Assembly (NCBI RefSeq): GCF_028368935.1
Contig: NZ_JAQNDK010000003.1
Span: 1,178,001 to 1,242,000, forward strand
Length of the DNA stretch: 64,000 nucleotides
Origin: Sorangium aterium
GTDB taxonomy: Bacteria; Myxococcota_A; Polyangia; Polyangiales; Polyangiaceae
Reading direction: 5' to 3'
The notes beneath the pieces are model-generated. The model did no database searches, was not told the DNA's origin, and saw only the letters and a list, made by a program, of their open reading frames with translations. This document shows positions 49,543-58,608 of this stretch, piece by piece. The position numbers and the translations under genes were made by a program. How positions within the stretch are numbered: the first letter of the stretch is position 1; each line of letters opens with the position of its first letter.

Positions 49543-52500
49543 ATGCCGAAGCCGGTTCGTCTCTTCATCTCGTCTGCCCCGGAGGACGCCGCGTTGCGTG
49601 CCGAGGTCGAGGTCCACCTGAGGCCCATCGAGCGCATCGGGTTGATCGAGGTCTGGCACGACGACCGGATCGCCGCAGGGGGAGAACCGGCGGCGGAAGC
49701 GCGCGCGCAGATCGAGGCGGCTGAGGTGGTGGTGCTGCTGGTGAGTCCCGCTTTCCTCGCCTCCGATCGTCACTTCGATGAGGAGGCAGCGCGCGCTCTC
49801 GCCCGGCGCGCCGCAGGCGAGGTGGTGGTCGTGCCCGTGCCTGTCCGACCTTGCGACTGGGGTTGGACCGAGTTCGGCAAGCTTGCTCCGCTCCCCGAGG
49901 GCGGGCGGCCTGTCGAGGGCTGGACGGTTCGGGACGAGGCCTGGACCGAGGTGGTGCGCGGCTTGCGCGCCGTGGTCGAAGGCGTGATGAGCCGGCGGGC
50001 GGCTCCGGGAGGACGGAGCGCCCTGGCCGCAGGGTTGCCACCGGCGGAGCTGTGCATCGGCCGGGGCTTGGAGGTGGAGGCCACCGTCGCGGCGCTGGTG
50101 CGCGAACCGCCGGGACGCGTGCTGCTCCTCGGCGCTGCGGGCGTCGGCAAGAGCACGGTCAGCCTGGCGGTCCTGCACCGCCCGGAGGTGGTGGCTCGCT
50201 TCGGGGAGCGGCGCTTCTTCGTACGGCTCGATGCTGCGCCAGATGCCGAGTCTGCAGCCGTCGCGCTGGCTGGCGCGCTGCGCGTCCCCTCCGGGCCGGA
50301 TCTGTGGCAGCGGGCGATGTCGTTCCTCGCAGCAGGCCCGGCCGTGCTCGTGCTGGACAATCTGGAGACGCCCTGGGATGGCGACGATCAGCCTGGGACC
50401 GAAGCGTTGCTCGCGGAGCTCGCGGCCGTGCCGCACCTGTCTCTCATGGCGTCGGTGCGCGGCGCGGGCCGGCCGGGGAGGGTGACCTGGAATTCGCCGA
50501 TTGAGCTCCGACCGCTGCGACGTGCCGAGGCGGAGGCAGTGTTCTGCGCCATCGCGGGCGAGGAGCACCGGAGCAAGCCGGCGCTCTCGGCGCTGCTTTC
50601 CCTGATGGAGGGTATTCCGCTGGCGATCGCGCTGCTCGCACACGCGACCCACGGAAACGACCTCATCAACCTGAAGGACGAGTGGGAGGCGCGCCGCACG
50701 GCGGTGCTGGAGCGCGACGGCGGAGCGCACGATCGGCTCCGGAGCTGGAAGGCGTCGCTGGAGCTTTCGATCGGCTCGCCGCGGATGACAGCCGGCGCGC
50801 GTCGGCTGCTCTCGGTGCTGGCGGTGCTGCCGGACGGAATCGCGCAGCGGGATCTCGCGGTGCTCCTGCCGGGAATGGGACCGGCGGCGGCGCGCGCGCT
50901 GGCGCAGGTGGGGCTGGCCTACTTCGAGGGCGGCCGGCTCAAGATGCTCTCGCCGGTGCGCGAGTACGTGGCAGCGGAGTACCCGCCGATCGTGGAGGAC
51001 CTAGGGCGGGCGATGGAGCACTATGAGGACCTCACGTGCACGCTCGGGCCAGTGCCGGGGAGCCGCGGCGGCACAGAGGCGGCGGCGCGGCTCGCGCCGG
51101 AGACAGCGAACCTGGATTCGGTGATCCGACGCGGGCTCACGGAGGTCGAAGCGGGGCGATGGATCGACGCGGCGGCGGCGCTGACCAACTTCGCGCGTTT
51201 TTCCGGGCATGCGGCTTCATTGCCCCTTGGCCGGGCGCTGGAGGTGGCGCAGCGCACCGGGGACGGACGGCGAGAGGCGCTGTGCGCCCAGAGCCTTGGA
51301 GACGTCGCGCTCTCACGCTCTCAGCACGACGAGGCGAGAGCGCGCTACCAGCAAGCCCTGCCGCTCTATCGGCAGGTGGGGGATGTGTTCGGTGAGGCCG
51401 ACTGCATCAAGAGCCTCGGAGACATCGCGCTGAGACGTTCGCAGCACGACGAGGCGAGGACGCGCTACCAGCAAGCCCTGCCGCTCTACCGGCAGGTGGG
51501 GGATGTGCTCGGTGAGGCCGATTGCATCAAGAGCCTCGGAGACATCGCAGTGAGACGTTCGCAGCACGACGAGGCGAGAGCGCGCTACCAGCAAGCCCTG
51601 CCGCTCTACCGGCAGGTGGGGGATGTGCTCGGTGAGGCCGACTGCATCAAGCGCCTTGGAAACCTCGCGCTCTTGCGTGCGCAGCACGACGAGGCGAGGA
51701 CGCGCTACCAAGAAGTGCTGCCGCTCTACCGGCAGGTGGGGGATGTGCGCGGTGAGGCCAACTGCATCAAGAGCCTCGGAGACATCGCATTGAAACGTTC
51801 GCAGCACGACGAGGCGAGAGCGCGCTACCAGGAAGCGCTATGGCTCTACCGGCAGGTGGGGGCCGTGCTCGGTGAGGCCAACTGCATCCAGAGCCTTGGG
51901 CACGTCGCGCGGGAGCGTTCGATGCACGATGAGGCGAAGGCGCGGTACCAGGAGGCACTGCCTCTCTATCGGCAGGTGGGGTCTGTGCTCGGTGAGGCCG
52001 ACTGTATCAAGAGCGTTGGAGACATCGCGCTGGAGCGTTCACAGCACGACGAGGCGAGGGCGCGCTACCAGGAAGTGCTGCCTCTCTATCGGCAGGTGGG
52101 GTCTGTGCGCGGTGAGGCCAACTGTATCAAGAGCGTTGGAGACATCGCGCTGGAACGTTCGCAGCACGACGAGGCGAGGGCGCGATACCAGGAGGCCCTG
52201 CCGCTCTACCGGCAGCTGGGGTCTGTGCACGGCGAGGCCAATTGCATCAAGAGCCTTGGAGACATCGCGCTGGAGCGCTCGCAGTACGACGAGGCGAGGG
52301 CGCGCTACCAGGAAGCGCTGCCGCTCCACCGGCAGGTGGGGTCTGTGCGCGGCGAAGCCGACTGTATCAGGCGCCTTGGAGAGATCGCGCAAGCCCACCG
52401 CGATGCCAGCGCAGCCCGTGCTCGCTACGAAGAAGCCCTCGCGCTGTACCAGCGCATCCCGGAGCCCTGCTCGATCGGCCGGACCCATCACCGTCTTGCC

Positions 52501-52617
52501 ACCATCGCGCCCGACGCTGCCACCCAGCGCCAGCATGTCGAGGCTGCGCGCAGCGCATGGCAAAGGATCGATCGGACAGACCTGATCGCTCGTTTGGACC
52601 AAGACTTCCCCTCCTGA
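49543..52617 (+). CDS. TIR-STAND NTPase-TPR protein (NLR-like)
   Basis: The 1024-aa protein starts at ATG 49543. Residues 1-150 are a TIR domain: [76 protein letters not shown]. Residues 165-440 are an NB-ARC/STAND NTPase: GAAGVGKST Walker A (197-205), LVLDNLETP Walker B (Asp272), [12 protein letters not shown]. A winged-helix-like region follows, then about 590-960 is an array of 40-residue TPRs of the pattern [32 protein letters not shown]. In known systems of this architecture TPRs sense a trigger, the NTPase oligomerises, and TIR degrades NAD+. An antiphage or signalling role is inference; no defence genes neighbour it. Confidence 0.92.
   Translation: [1024 protein letters not shown]
51301..52380 (+). 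repeat. Nine 120-bp tandem repeats encoding 40-aa TPR units
   Basis: Units start at 51301, 51421, 51541, 51661, 51781, 51901, 52021, 52141 and 52261 with exact 120-bp spacing. A decayed tenth starts at 52381. Neighbouring copies differ at only a few positions, mostly at the same variable codons within each unit. Confidence 0.93.
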
Positions 52618-53118
52618 GCTCTGGCGACGCCGCACGGTCGTCCGGGAGCGAGCGTACCAGCGGTAACTCCTCGCTCGCGTGGCCAACCTCGGCCTTTCGT
52701 GGATCGACCTGAGCTACGGCTGCTGGCGTCTCGAGGGCGGAGCCTTCCCCGGCCGACCCGGACGTCGCCCGTCCTCTTGGGCCTGGGCGTACGGCGTCGG
52801 GCTCCGCGTCGGCACCCACCGGGCTCGGCTCTGCCGCAGCCGGCGCCTCCGCCGCCTGGCCCCGCGCCGCCGCCGGCCGCCAAGCCTCGATGGGCGCGAG
52901 CAGCTGCTGCGCGATCTCCGGCGTCCCGGGGCGCCCGCCGCTCGCGACCGAGCGCCGAGAGAAATCGTTAATGCCGCCATCTGCCTGAAAGCCCGCAGCG
53001 TCCCCTTGAAACCGGCTCCACCACGCGCGGCGTCACCACGAATGCGGACGGTGACGGCGCGAAGGCGCTGCTCGAGCCCGCCCCAGACGATATGACCGCC
53101 GGACCCGTAGCCCGCGTC
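52618..53118. other. 501-bp stretch without a supportable gene
   Basis: Several partial reading frames look protein-like for short spans. A minus-strand piece (about 52690-52960) contains INDFSRRSVASGG and EIAQQLLAPIEAW. A plus-strand piece near 53010-53118 contains TRGVTTNADGDGAKALL. None has a start, ribosome site and full length. They are best read as fragments of decayed genes. Confidence 0.4.
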
Positions 53119-53325
53119 ACGTACCCGGCCGTTCACCCCACGGCGCGTGCCCTACCGTTCACTGTGCGCCGTGTACCCCGCTGTTCACTGCCCATCGCGT
53201 ATCCCGTTGTTCACTACGCGTTGTGTACCCCGCTGTTCACTGCCCATCGCGTATCCCGCTGTTCACTGCGCGCCGTGTACCCGCTGTTCACTGCGTGTCA
53301 CGTATCCCGTTGTTCACTGCGCATC
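53119..53325. repeat. Eight tandem 26-bp units, alternating types
   Basis: Units at 53119, 53145, 53171, 53197, 53223, 53249, 53275 and 53300 share the core GTGTACCCCGCTGTTCACTG or GCGTATCCCGTTGTTCACTG. The two versions alternate through most of the array, so the higher-order unit is 52 bp. The first two copies are diverged and the last is followed by repeats of GGCGTCAC. The array lies 120 bp upstream of the TSP3 protein gene. Confidence 0.88.
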
Positions 53326-53445
53326 ACGGCGTCACGGCGTCACGGCGCCGTGCAACAGAAACAGCTGCACGCGAGCGCACACCAGCGAACCAAAAACCTC
53401 TCACGGTTGTTGTATGTTGTCTAAACTAAGAATATAAGAAGAATC

Positions 53446-54714
53446 ATGCGATACTTCCATACGAGCGCTGCTGGCGCTTGCCTCTCTCTCCTCGTGCTCG
53501 CAGGGATCCCCGGAACGGCGTTCGGGGCACCGACCGCGATCACGTTCACCATCAACCACGCCGATTGCGGCGCCGGCGCGTTCTCGCTGTACCTGAATGG
53601 GGTCCACCTCGACACGGTCGCGAGCACCAACGGCTGCGATTGCAATACGGCGACGCTCCAGAGGACGTTCACCGAGCCCGACGTCCTCGCCCTCTACAAT
53701 CCCGCGGCATGCAATGATCTCCAGGTCGATGTCGTCGATGGCGGGTCGACGGCCGTCGGCTTCGCCCGTGTGTACGTCGAGGCGACCGAAGGAGCGTCGC
53801 TCCTCTGCCTGTACGATGCGGTCTCCGGCCCGATCCCCTGCGCGGATCGCGACGTCTGCGACGGCTACGAGATCGGGCTGTCGTCGCTCTCGAGCGACGA
53901 CGGCGACGATATCGCCCCGGGCCTGGGCGCGGGCTGCGACAACTGCGCCAACCGCGACAACCCGGACCAGGCCGACGCGGACGGAGACGGGATCGGCGAC
54001 GCCTGCGATCCTTGTCCGCTCGGCGATAGCGACGGCGATTCGTTCTGCGATGCGATCGACAACTGCGCCAGCGTCGCCAACTGGGACCAGACCGACAGCG
54101 ACCTCGACGGGATCGGCGACGCCTGCGACAACTGCCCCGCTGCCGCGAATCCAGACCAGCTCGACAGCGATGCTGACGGCCTCGGGGACGCGTGCAAAGA
54201 CGTGTGCGTCACCCTGCAGCGGGGCGTCTTCGGCGCGGTCGAGGACGCCGATATCTGGGAAGCCTTCCCTCGCTACAGCGACGGCCACATCCCGTACAAC
54301 TACTCTGGCGACACCCGCGGCGCGCGCAAGCAGGCGCTCTATCGGTTCGGGCTCGACGGCATCCCCGCCGGGGCCACCGTCACGTCGGCAGAGTTCGGCG
54401 TCGTCGCCTTCGGATCGAGCGACCAGACCGTCCGCGCTCACCGGATCACCGCGCCGTGGCGCGAAGACACCGTGACCTGGCAGGACTTCGCCGCGAGCTA
54501 CGACAAGGCCGCCGCGGCGGAGCTCACCTATGTCGGCCCCTATGCCATGAGCGCCGATCTGACCGGGCTCGTCCAGGCGTGGGTCGACGGCACGACCCCG
54601 AACTACGGCTTCCTCGTCGAGGAAGGTCCGGACGGGCGCACGTCGTACCGCTCGAGCGATCACCCGCTCCAGAGCGACCGCCCCTGGCTCGAGGTCTGTT
54701 ATCTCGCCCGCTGA
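53446..54714 (+). CDS. Secreted protein with thrombospondin type-3 repeats and DNRLRE-type domain
   Basis: The 422-aa protein starts at ATG 53446 with a signal peptide (hydrophobic stretch ending AFGA). Residues 30-150 are a beta-rich domain with several Cys. Residues about 160-245 hold Ca2+-binding thrombospondin-3 repeats: [44 protein letters not shown] and so on. Residues about 250-420 match the DNRLRE/CBM96-like domain: [55 protein letters not shown], and the end LEVCYLAR. Such exported proteins are common on myxobacterial surfaces. The final 16 bp overlap the convergent ABC permease gene. An unusual A/T-rich leader precedes the ATG. Confidence 0.85.
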   Translation: MRYFHTSAAGACLSLLVLAGIPGTAFGAPTAITFTINHADCGAGAFSLYLNGVHLDTVASTNGCDCNTATLQRTFTEPDVLALYNPAACNDLQVDVVDGGSTAVGFARVYVEATEGASLLCLYDAVSGPIPCADRDVCDGYEIGLSSLSSDDGDDIAPGLGAGCDNCANRDNPDQADADGDGIGDACDPCPLGDSDGDSFCDAIDNCASVANWDQTDSDLDGIGDACDNCPAAANPDQLDSDADGLGDACKDVCVTLQRGVFGAVEDADIWEAFPRYSDGHIPYNYSGDTRGARKQALYRFGLDGIPAGATVTSAEFGVVAFGSSDQTVRAHRITAPWREDTVTWQDFAASYDKAAAAELTYVGPYAMSADLTGLVQAWVDGTTPNYGFLVEEGPDGRTSYRSSDHPLQSDRPWLEVCYLAR

Positions 54715-55790
54715 TCCATTCCGCGCGGGGGCTCCTCCGCCCCATGACCCACGCCACGCAGCCGCTCCTCGGCGCTCCGATCCACGCCGCGCGGCCGCTC
54801 CTCCGCCCCGTCGTCCGCCGGGTAGGGCTTCCCGAGCGCCGCGGGAGGCGTCGCGTCGAACGCGCGCAGGAGCGGGCGGCGCGCGGCGCTGGGCAGCAGC
54901 GCGGAGGCGCGCTCCAGGAGCCCGCTCGAGGTGAGCCCGAGGACCGCGATCATCAGCGCGAACGGCGCCACGCTGAAGACCTGCGTCGGCACCGAGGGGA
55001 GCGCGCTCTGGCCGAGGCTCGCCGCCGACGAGAGCACCCCGAAGAGGTACGCGCCGAGCGCCGCCCGCACCGGATGGAAGCCGCCGAAGATCACGATCGC
55101 CAGCGCGATCCAGCCGTAGCCCGCCGTGTGGCGGTGGCTCCAGCCCGCCTTGAAATCGAGCGAGTACGCCGCGCCGGCGATGCCCACGAGCGCCCCGCCC
55201 ACGAGCGTCGCCGCCGTGCGCACCCGCGTCACATGCGCCCCGCGCGCGTGCGCCGCCGCCGGCTGCTCGCCCACCGCGCGGAGGAGGAGCCCCGCGCGCG
55301 TGCGATAAAGGAAGAGCCACGCGCCGGCGACGAGGACGTAGCTGCCGTACACCACGGGATCGCTCTGGAACAGCAGCGGCCCCACGAGCGGCACGTCCCG
55401 CAGCACCGGGATCGACGCCGCCGACACCGTCGGGCCAGGGACGCGCACGTACGGGCCGCCGAGCACCGACGAGAGATCCGCGCAGAGCATCGCCAGGACG
55501 AAGCCGACCGCGATCTGGGAGCGGCCAAGGTAGATCCCGCCGATCGCCACGACGAGCGCGACGAGCGCCCCGGTCGCGGCCGCGGCGGCGAAGCCGGCGA
55601 GGACGCTCCCGGTCGACAGGGCGGCCGCGAAGCCGACCATCGCCGAGAGCATCATCGCGCCCTCGGCCGAGAGGTTGATGACCCCGGCCCGCTCGGTCAG
55701 CGTCTCGCCGACCGCCGCATAGACGAGCGGCGTCGACGCCGCGAGCGCGGTCGCGAGCAGCGAGAGGAGCTCGGCGCCGCCGTCGCTCAT
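54699..55790 (-). CDS. BMP-type nucleoside ABC importer, permease 2
   Basis: The 363-aa permease starts at ATG 55790. It follows the pattern of the BmpG/YufQ family: [28 protein letters not shown] near the start, [32 protein letters not shown] (coupling-helix region) and [25 protein letters not shown]. The C-terminus has a non-membrane tail of about 45 residues made of [18 protein letters not shown]-type repeats, which overlaps the convergent TSP3 gene. It completes the heterodimeric channel with the permease encoded just upstream. Confidence 0.9.
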   Translation of the reverse strand: MSDGGAELLSLLATALAASTPLVYAAVGETLTERAGVINLSAEGAMMLSAMVGFAAALSTGSVLAGFAAAAATGALVALVVAIGGIYLGRSQIAVGFVLAMLCADLSSVLGGPYVRVPGPTVSAASIPVLRDVPLVGPLLFQSDPVVYGSYVLVAGAWLFLYRTRAGLLLRAVGEQPAAAHARGAHVTRVRTAATLVGGALVGIAGAAYSLDFKAGWSHRHTAGYGWIALAIVIFGGFHPVRAALGAYLFGVLSSAASLGQSALPSVPTQVFSVAPFALMIAVLGLTSSGLLERASALLPSAARRPLLRAFDATPPAALGKPYPADDGAEERPRGVDRSAEERLRGVGHGAEEPPRGMDQRAR

Positions 55791-55868
55791 GAGGGCTGCT
55801 CCTCCCATCCGAGGCGTCGTTCCATCACGCCTGCCCCCATCGGCCTCGTCCCTTCGGGCCTCGTCCCA
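55791..55868. repeat. Short direct repeats between the two permease genes
   Basis: The 78-bp spacer contains about five imperfect copies of a 15-bp unit, on the minus strand typified by GATGGGACGAGGCC, at roughly 15-bp steps. Adjacent genes of this operon otherwise overlap or sit within 20 bp. Confidence 0.55.
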
Positions 55869-56945
55869 TCAGGCCACCTCCGACCGGCCGCCGCCGCGCG
55901 CCGCCCTGGGAGACAGGAGCGCGAACAGGACGAGCGCGCCCTGGAGCACGCCCGCCAGCGAGGACTCCATCCCGAGGGTCATCGGGAGCTCCAGGCTGCC
56001 GACGTTGAGCGCGCTGAAGAACAGGGCGATCGGCGCGACGAGCGCGGCGCGCCGGCCGGCGAGCATCACAACGAGCAGCGAGAGGAAGCCGAGGCTGCTC
56101 GAGACGCTCGGGATGAGCCGGTGGAACGTGCCGAGCACCTGCAGCGCGCCGGCGACGCCGGCGAGCGCGCCGGAGACCGCGAACGCGAGCAGCACCTGCC
56201 GCGCCGCGAGCACGCCGAGCACCTCCGCGGCCGGCGGGCTCAGCCCCACCGCCCGCAGCCGGAGCCCGAGGTGGGTCCGCCCGAGCACGACGGCGGTCCC
56301 GAGGAGCGAGAGGACCCCGAGCAGGAGCGCGACGGGGCTCAGATCGGTGCCGCCCAGCGTGGAGAGCCAGAGCGCGCCGTCGAGCGGCTCGGTGCCGGCC
56401 ATGGAGGCGACGCCGGGGCGCTTCCACGGGCCGAAGACGAGGTACAGGACCAGACCCTGGGCGACGAAGTTCATGCCGAGGCCCGCGAAGATCTCGCTCA
56501 CCCGGACGCGCGTGTGCAGCGCGCCCGTGAGGGCGCCCCAGAGCACCCCGCCGAGCGCGCCCGCGCCGACGCAGAGCGCGACGACGGCCCCCGCCGGGAG
56601 GTGCGGCCACAGGGCGCGCGCCGCGCCCGTGGCGCAGACGGCGCCGAGGACGAACTGCCCCTCGACGCCGAGGTGGTACAGGCCGGCGCGGAACGTGAAG
56701 AGCAGGCCGCTCCCGCAGAGGAGCAGCGGCGCCAGCGTGGCGAGCACCCGCGCGGCGCGGTCCGTGGAGCCGAACGCGCCCTGCCACAGGCCCGCGGCCA
56801 CCGCCGCCGGCGAGGCGCCGAGGAGCGCGCAGAGGCCCGCCACGAGCGCGAACGCCAGGGCGAGCGGCGCGAGGCGGAGGAGGAGGGAGACGGCCCCGCG
56901 GCGCGCGGCGGTCGCCGATCGTCGAGCGGCCGGATCGGAGCTCAT
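55869..56945 (-). CDS. BMP-type nucleoside ABC importer, permease 1
   Basis: The 358-aa permease starts at ATG 56945; ATG overlaps the ATPase stop (ATGA). Landmarks: LFTFRAGLYHLGVEGQFVLGAVCATG, ALHTRVRVSEIFAGLGMNFVAQGLVLYLVFGPWKRPG, GRTHLGLRLRAVGLSPPAAEVLG and TLGMESSLAGVLQGALVLF. This is the YufP/BmpF-like permease carrying the EAA-like loop for the ATPase. Position and overlap show that it pairs with the other permease and the double ATPase. Confidence 0.9.
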   Translation of the reverse strand: MSSDPAARRSATAARRGAVSLLLRLAPLALAFALVAGLCALLGASPAAVAAGLWQGAFGSTDRAARVLATLAPLLLCGSGLLFTFRAGLYHLGVEGQFVLGAVCATGAARALWPHLPAGAVVALCVGAGALGGVLWGALTGALHTRVRVSEIFAGLGMNFVAQGLVLYLVFGPWKRPGVASMAGTEPLDGALWLSTLGGTDLSPVALLLGVLSLLGTAVVLGRTHLGLRLRAVGLSPPAAEVLGVLAARQVLLAFAVSGALAGVAGALQVLGTFHRLIPSVSSSLGFLSLLVVMLAGRRAALVAPIALFFSALNVGSLELPMTLGMESSLAGVLQGALVLFALLSPRAARGGGRSEVA

Positions 56946-58588
56946 CGGTCGGACCCCGCGGGCGCCGGGGGCGGCGCAGGTGCAGCGAGCGCCGAGGGCA
57001 GGGCGGCGTCGTCGAGCTCGCCGCCGATCATCCGCCCGAGCCGGTCCAGGGTGAGGTCGGCGGCGCCGACGGGCGGCGAGACGCGCCCGCCGCTGAACAC
57101 GAGCACACGGTCGCTGTAGCGCATCAGCTCGTCGAGATCGGACGACGCGAACAGGAGCGCCGCGCCGGCACGGCACCGCGCGAGGAGCTGCTCCCAGACC
57201 CAGCGCGCCGACGCGATGTCGAGCCCCCGGGTCGGCTGCTCCAGGAGGAGCAGCGCGAGATCCGCGGGGAGGAGCGCGAGCTGGGTGCGCTGCTGATTGC
57301 CGCCGGAGAGCCGCTCGACGGGCGTGTCGGGCCGGCCCCGGATCCGGAGCGCCTCGATCGCCCGCTCGGCGGCGCGCCGGATCTCCCGCGGGCGCAGGAA
57401 GAGCCCGCGCCGCGGTGCGCGCAGCGCGACGTGCTCCTCGATGGAGAGGCCCGCGATGAGGCCCTCGCGGCGGCGATCGGCGGGCAGGTAGCCCACGCCG
57501 GCGCGCAGGAAGGCCGGGTAGGGGCGGCCGGTCAGGTCGGCCCCGCCCACGACGACGCGCCCCCGCCGCGCCCGGAGCAGCCCCGCGCAGGCGCGCAGCA
57601 GGAGGCGCTGGCCGCTCCCCTCGAGGCCCGCGAGCCCGATCACCTCGCCGCGGCGGACGGCGAGGCGGGCGATGTGCACGTTGAGCCGGTGATCGCCGAA
57701 CGCCACGCCCTCGAGGGCGAGCGCGTCGCCCCCGCTCGGCTCGGGGCTCGGCTCGGGGAGGCGCTCCAGGGGCGCGAGCGCCGCGCCGCCGCTGCCCGCC
57801 TCGGGGGATCGCTCCTGAGACGCGAGCGCCTCGCCGAACATCAGCGCGACGAGGCGATCGGCCCCGGCCGGCATCTCCGCCTCTCCCGCCACCTTGCCGT
57901 GCCGCAGCACCGTCACGCGATCGCAGAGCGCCTCGACGTCCGAGAGCTTGTGCGACACGAGGACGATCGCCTTGCCGTCCGCCTTGAGCCGCCGCAGCGC
58001 GGAGAACAGGGCTTCCTGCTGCGCCCCGGAGATCCCCGTCGTGGGCTCGTCCAGGAGCAGCGCTCGGACGCCCAGCGAGAGGAGCCGCAAGAGCTCGATC
58101 TGCTGGCGCTCCCCGAGCGTGAGCCGGGCGACGTGCTCGTCCGGGTCGACGGAGAAGCCGAAGCGCGCCGCGAGCGCGAGCAGCTCCTCGCGCGCCGCGC
58201 GCCGGGGGAGGAAGACGCCCGCGGCCCGGCCGTGGCCCGAGAGCAGCGAACGCGCGCCGCCGCCCGCGCCGGCCGCGCGGGGCCGGGCGACGAGGTAGCT
58301 CTCCAGGACGGTGAGCGGCGGGAAATCGAGCGGCTCCTGGTGGAGCACGCCGACGCCGGCGGCGAGCGCGTCCGCCGGGCTCGCGAGCGCCACCGGGCGG
58401 CCATCGAAGAGCAATCGGCCCGCGTCCGGCCGGACGAGCCCGCCCAGGATCCGGAGGAGCGTGCTCTTGCCGGCGCCGTTCTCGCCGAGCAATCCGTGGA
58501 CGGCGCCAGCCTGGATCGTCAGCGACACGCCGTCGTTGGCCTTGACCGGGCCGAACCGCTTCGCGACGCGCTCGATCTCGATCCGCAT
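56942..58588 (-). CDS. BMP-type nucleoside ABC importer, fused double ATPase
   Basis: The 548-aa protein carries two ABC domains as in YufO/BmpE and ribose importers. Domain 1: GENGAGKSTLLRILGG Walker A (about 35-50), LTLGERQQIELLRLLSLGVRALLLDEPTTGIS (signature and Walker B) and SHKL. Domain 2: GLAGLEGSGQRLLLRACAG replaces the usual Walker A, as in the degenerate second site of this family, with LSGGNQQRTQLALLPADLALLLLEQPTRGLD (signature, Walker B) and ASSDLDEL. Domain 2 lacks a canonical GxxGxGKS. The gene starts 20 bp after the binding-protein stop. Confidence 0.92.
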   Translation of the reverse strand: MRIEIERVAKRFGPVKANDGVSLTIQAGAVHGLLGENGAGKSTLLRILGGLVRPDAGRLLFDGRPVALASPADALAAGVGVLHQEPLDFPPLTVLESYLVARPRAAGAGGGARSLLSGHGRAAGVFLPRRAAREELLALAARFGFSVDPDEHVARLTLGERQQIELLRLLSLGVRALLLDEPTTGISGAQQEALFSALRRLKADGKAIVLVSHKLSDVEALCDRVTVLRHGKVAGEAEMPAGADRLVALMFGEALASQERSPEAGSGGAALAPLERLPEPSPEPSGGDALALEGVAFGDHRLNVHIARLAVRRGEVIGLAGLEGSGQRLLLRACAGLLRARRGRVVVGGADLTGRPYPAFLRAGVGYLPADRRREGLIAGLSIEEHVALRAPRRGLFLRPREIRRAAERAIEALRIRGRPDTPVERLSGGNQQRTQLALLPADLALLLLEQPTRGLDIASARWVWEQLLARCRAGAALLFASSDLDELMRYSDRVLVFSGGRVSPPVGAADLTLDRLGRMIGGELDDAALPSALAAPAPPPAPAGSDR

Positions 58589-58608
58589 GGATCACCGCCC
58601 CGAGGCGG

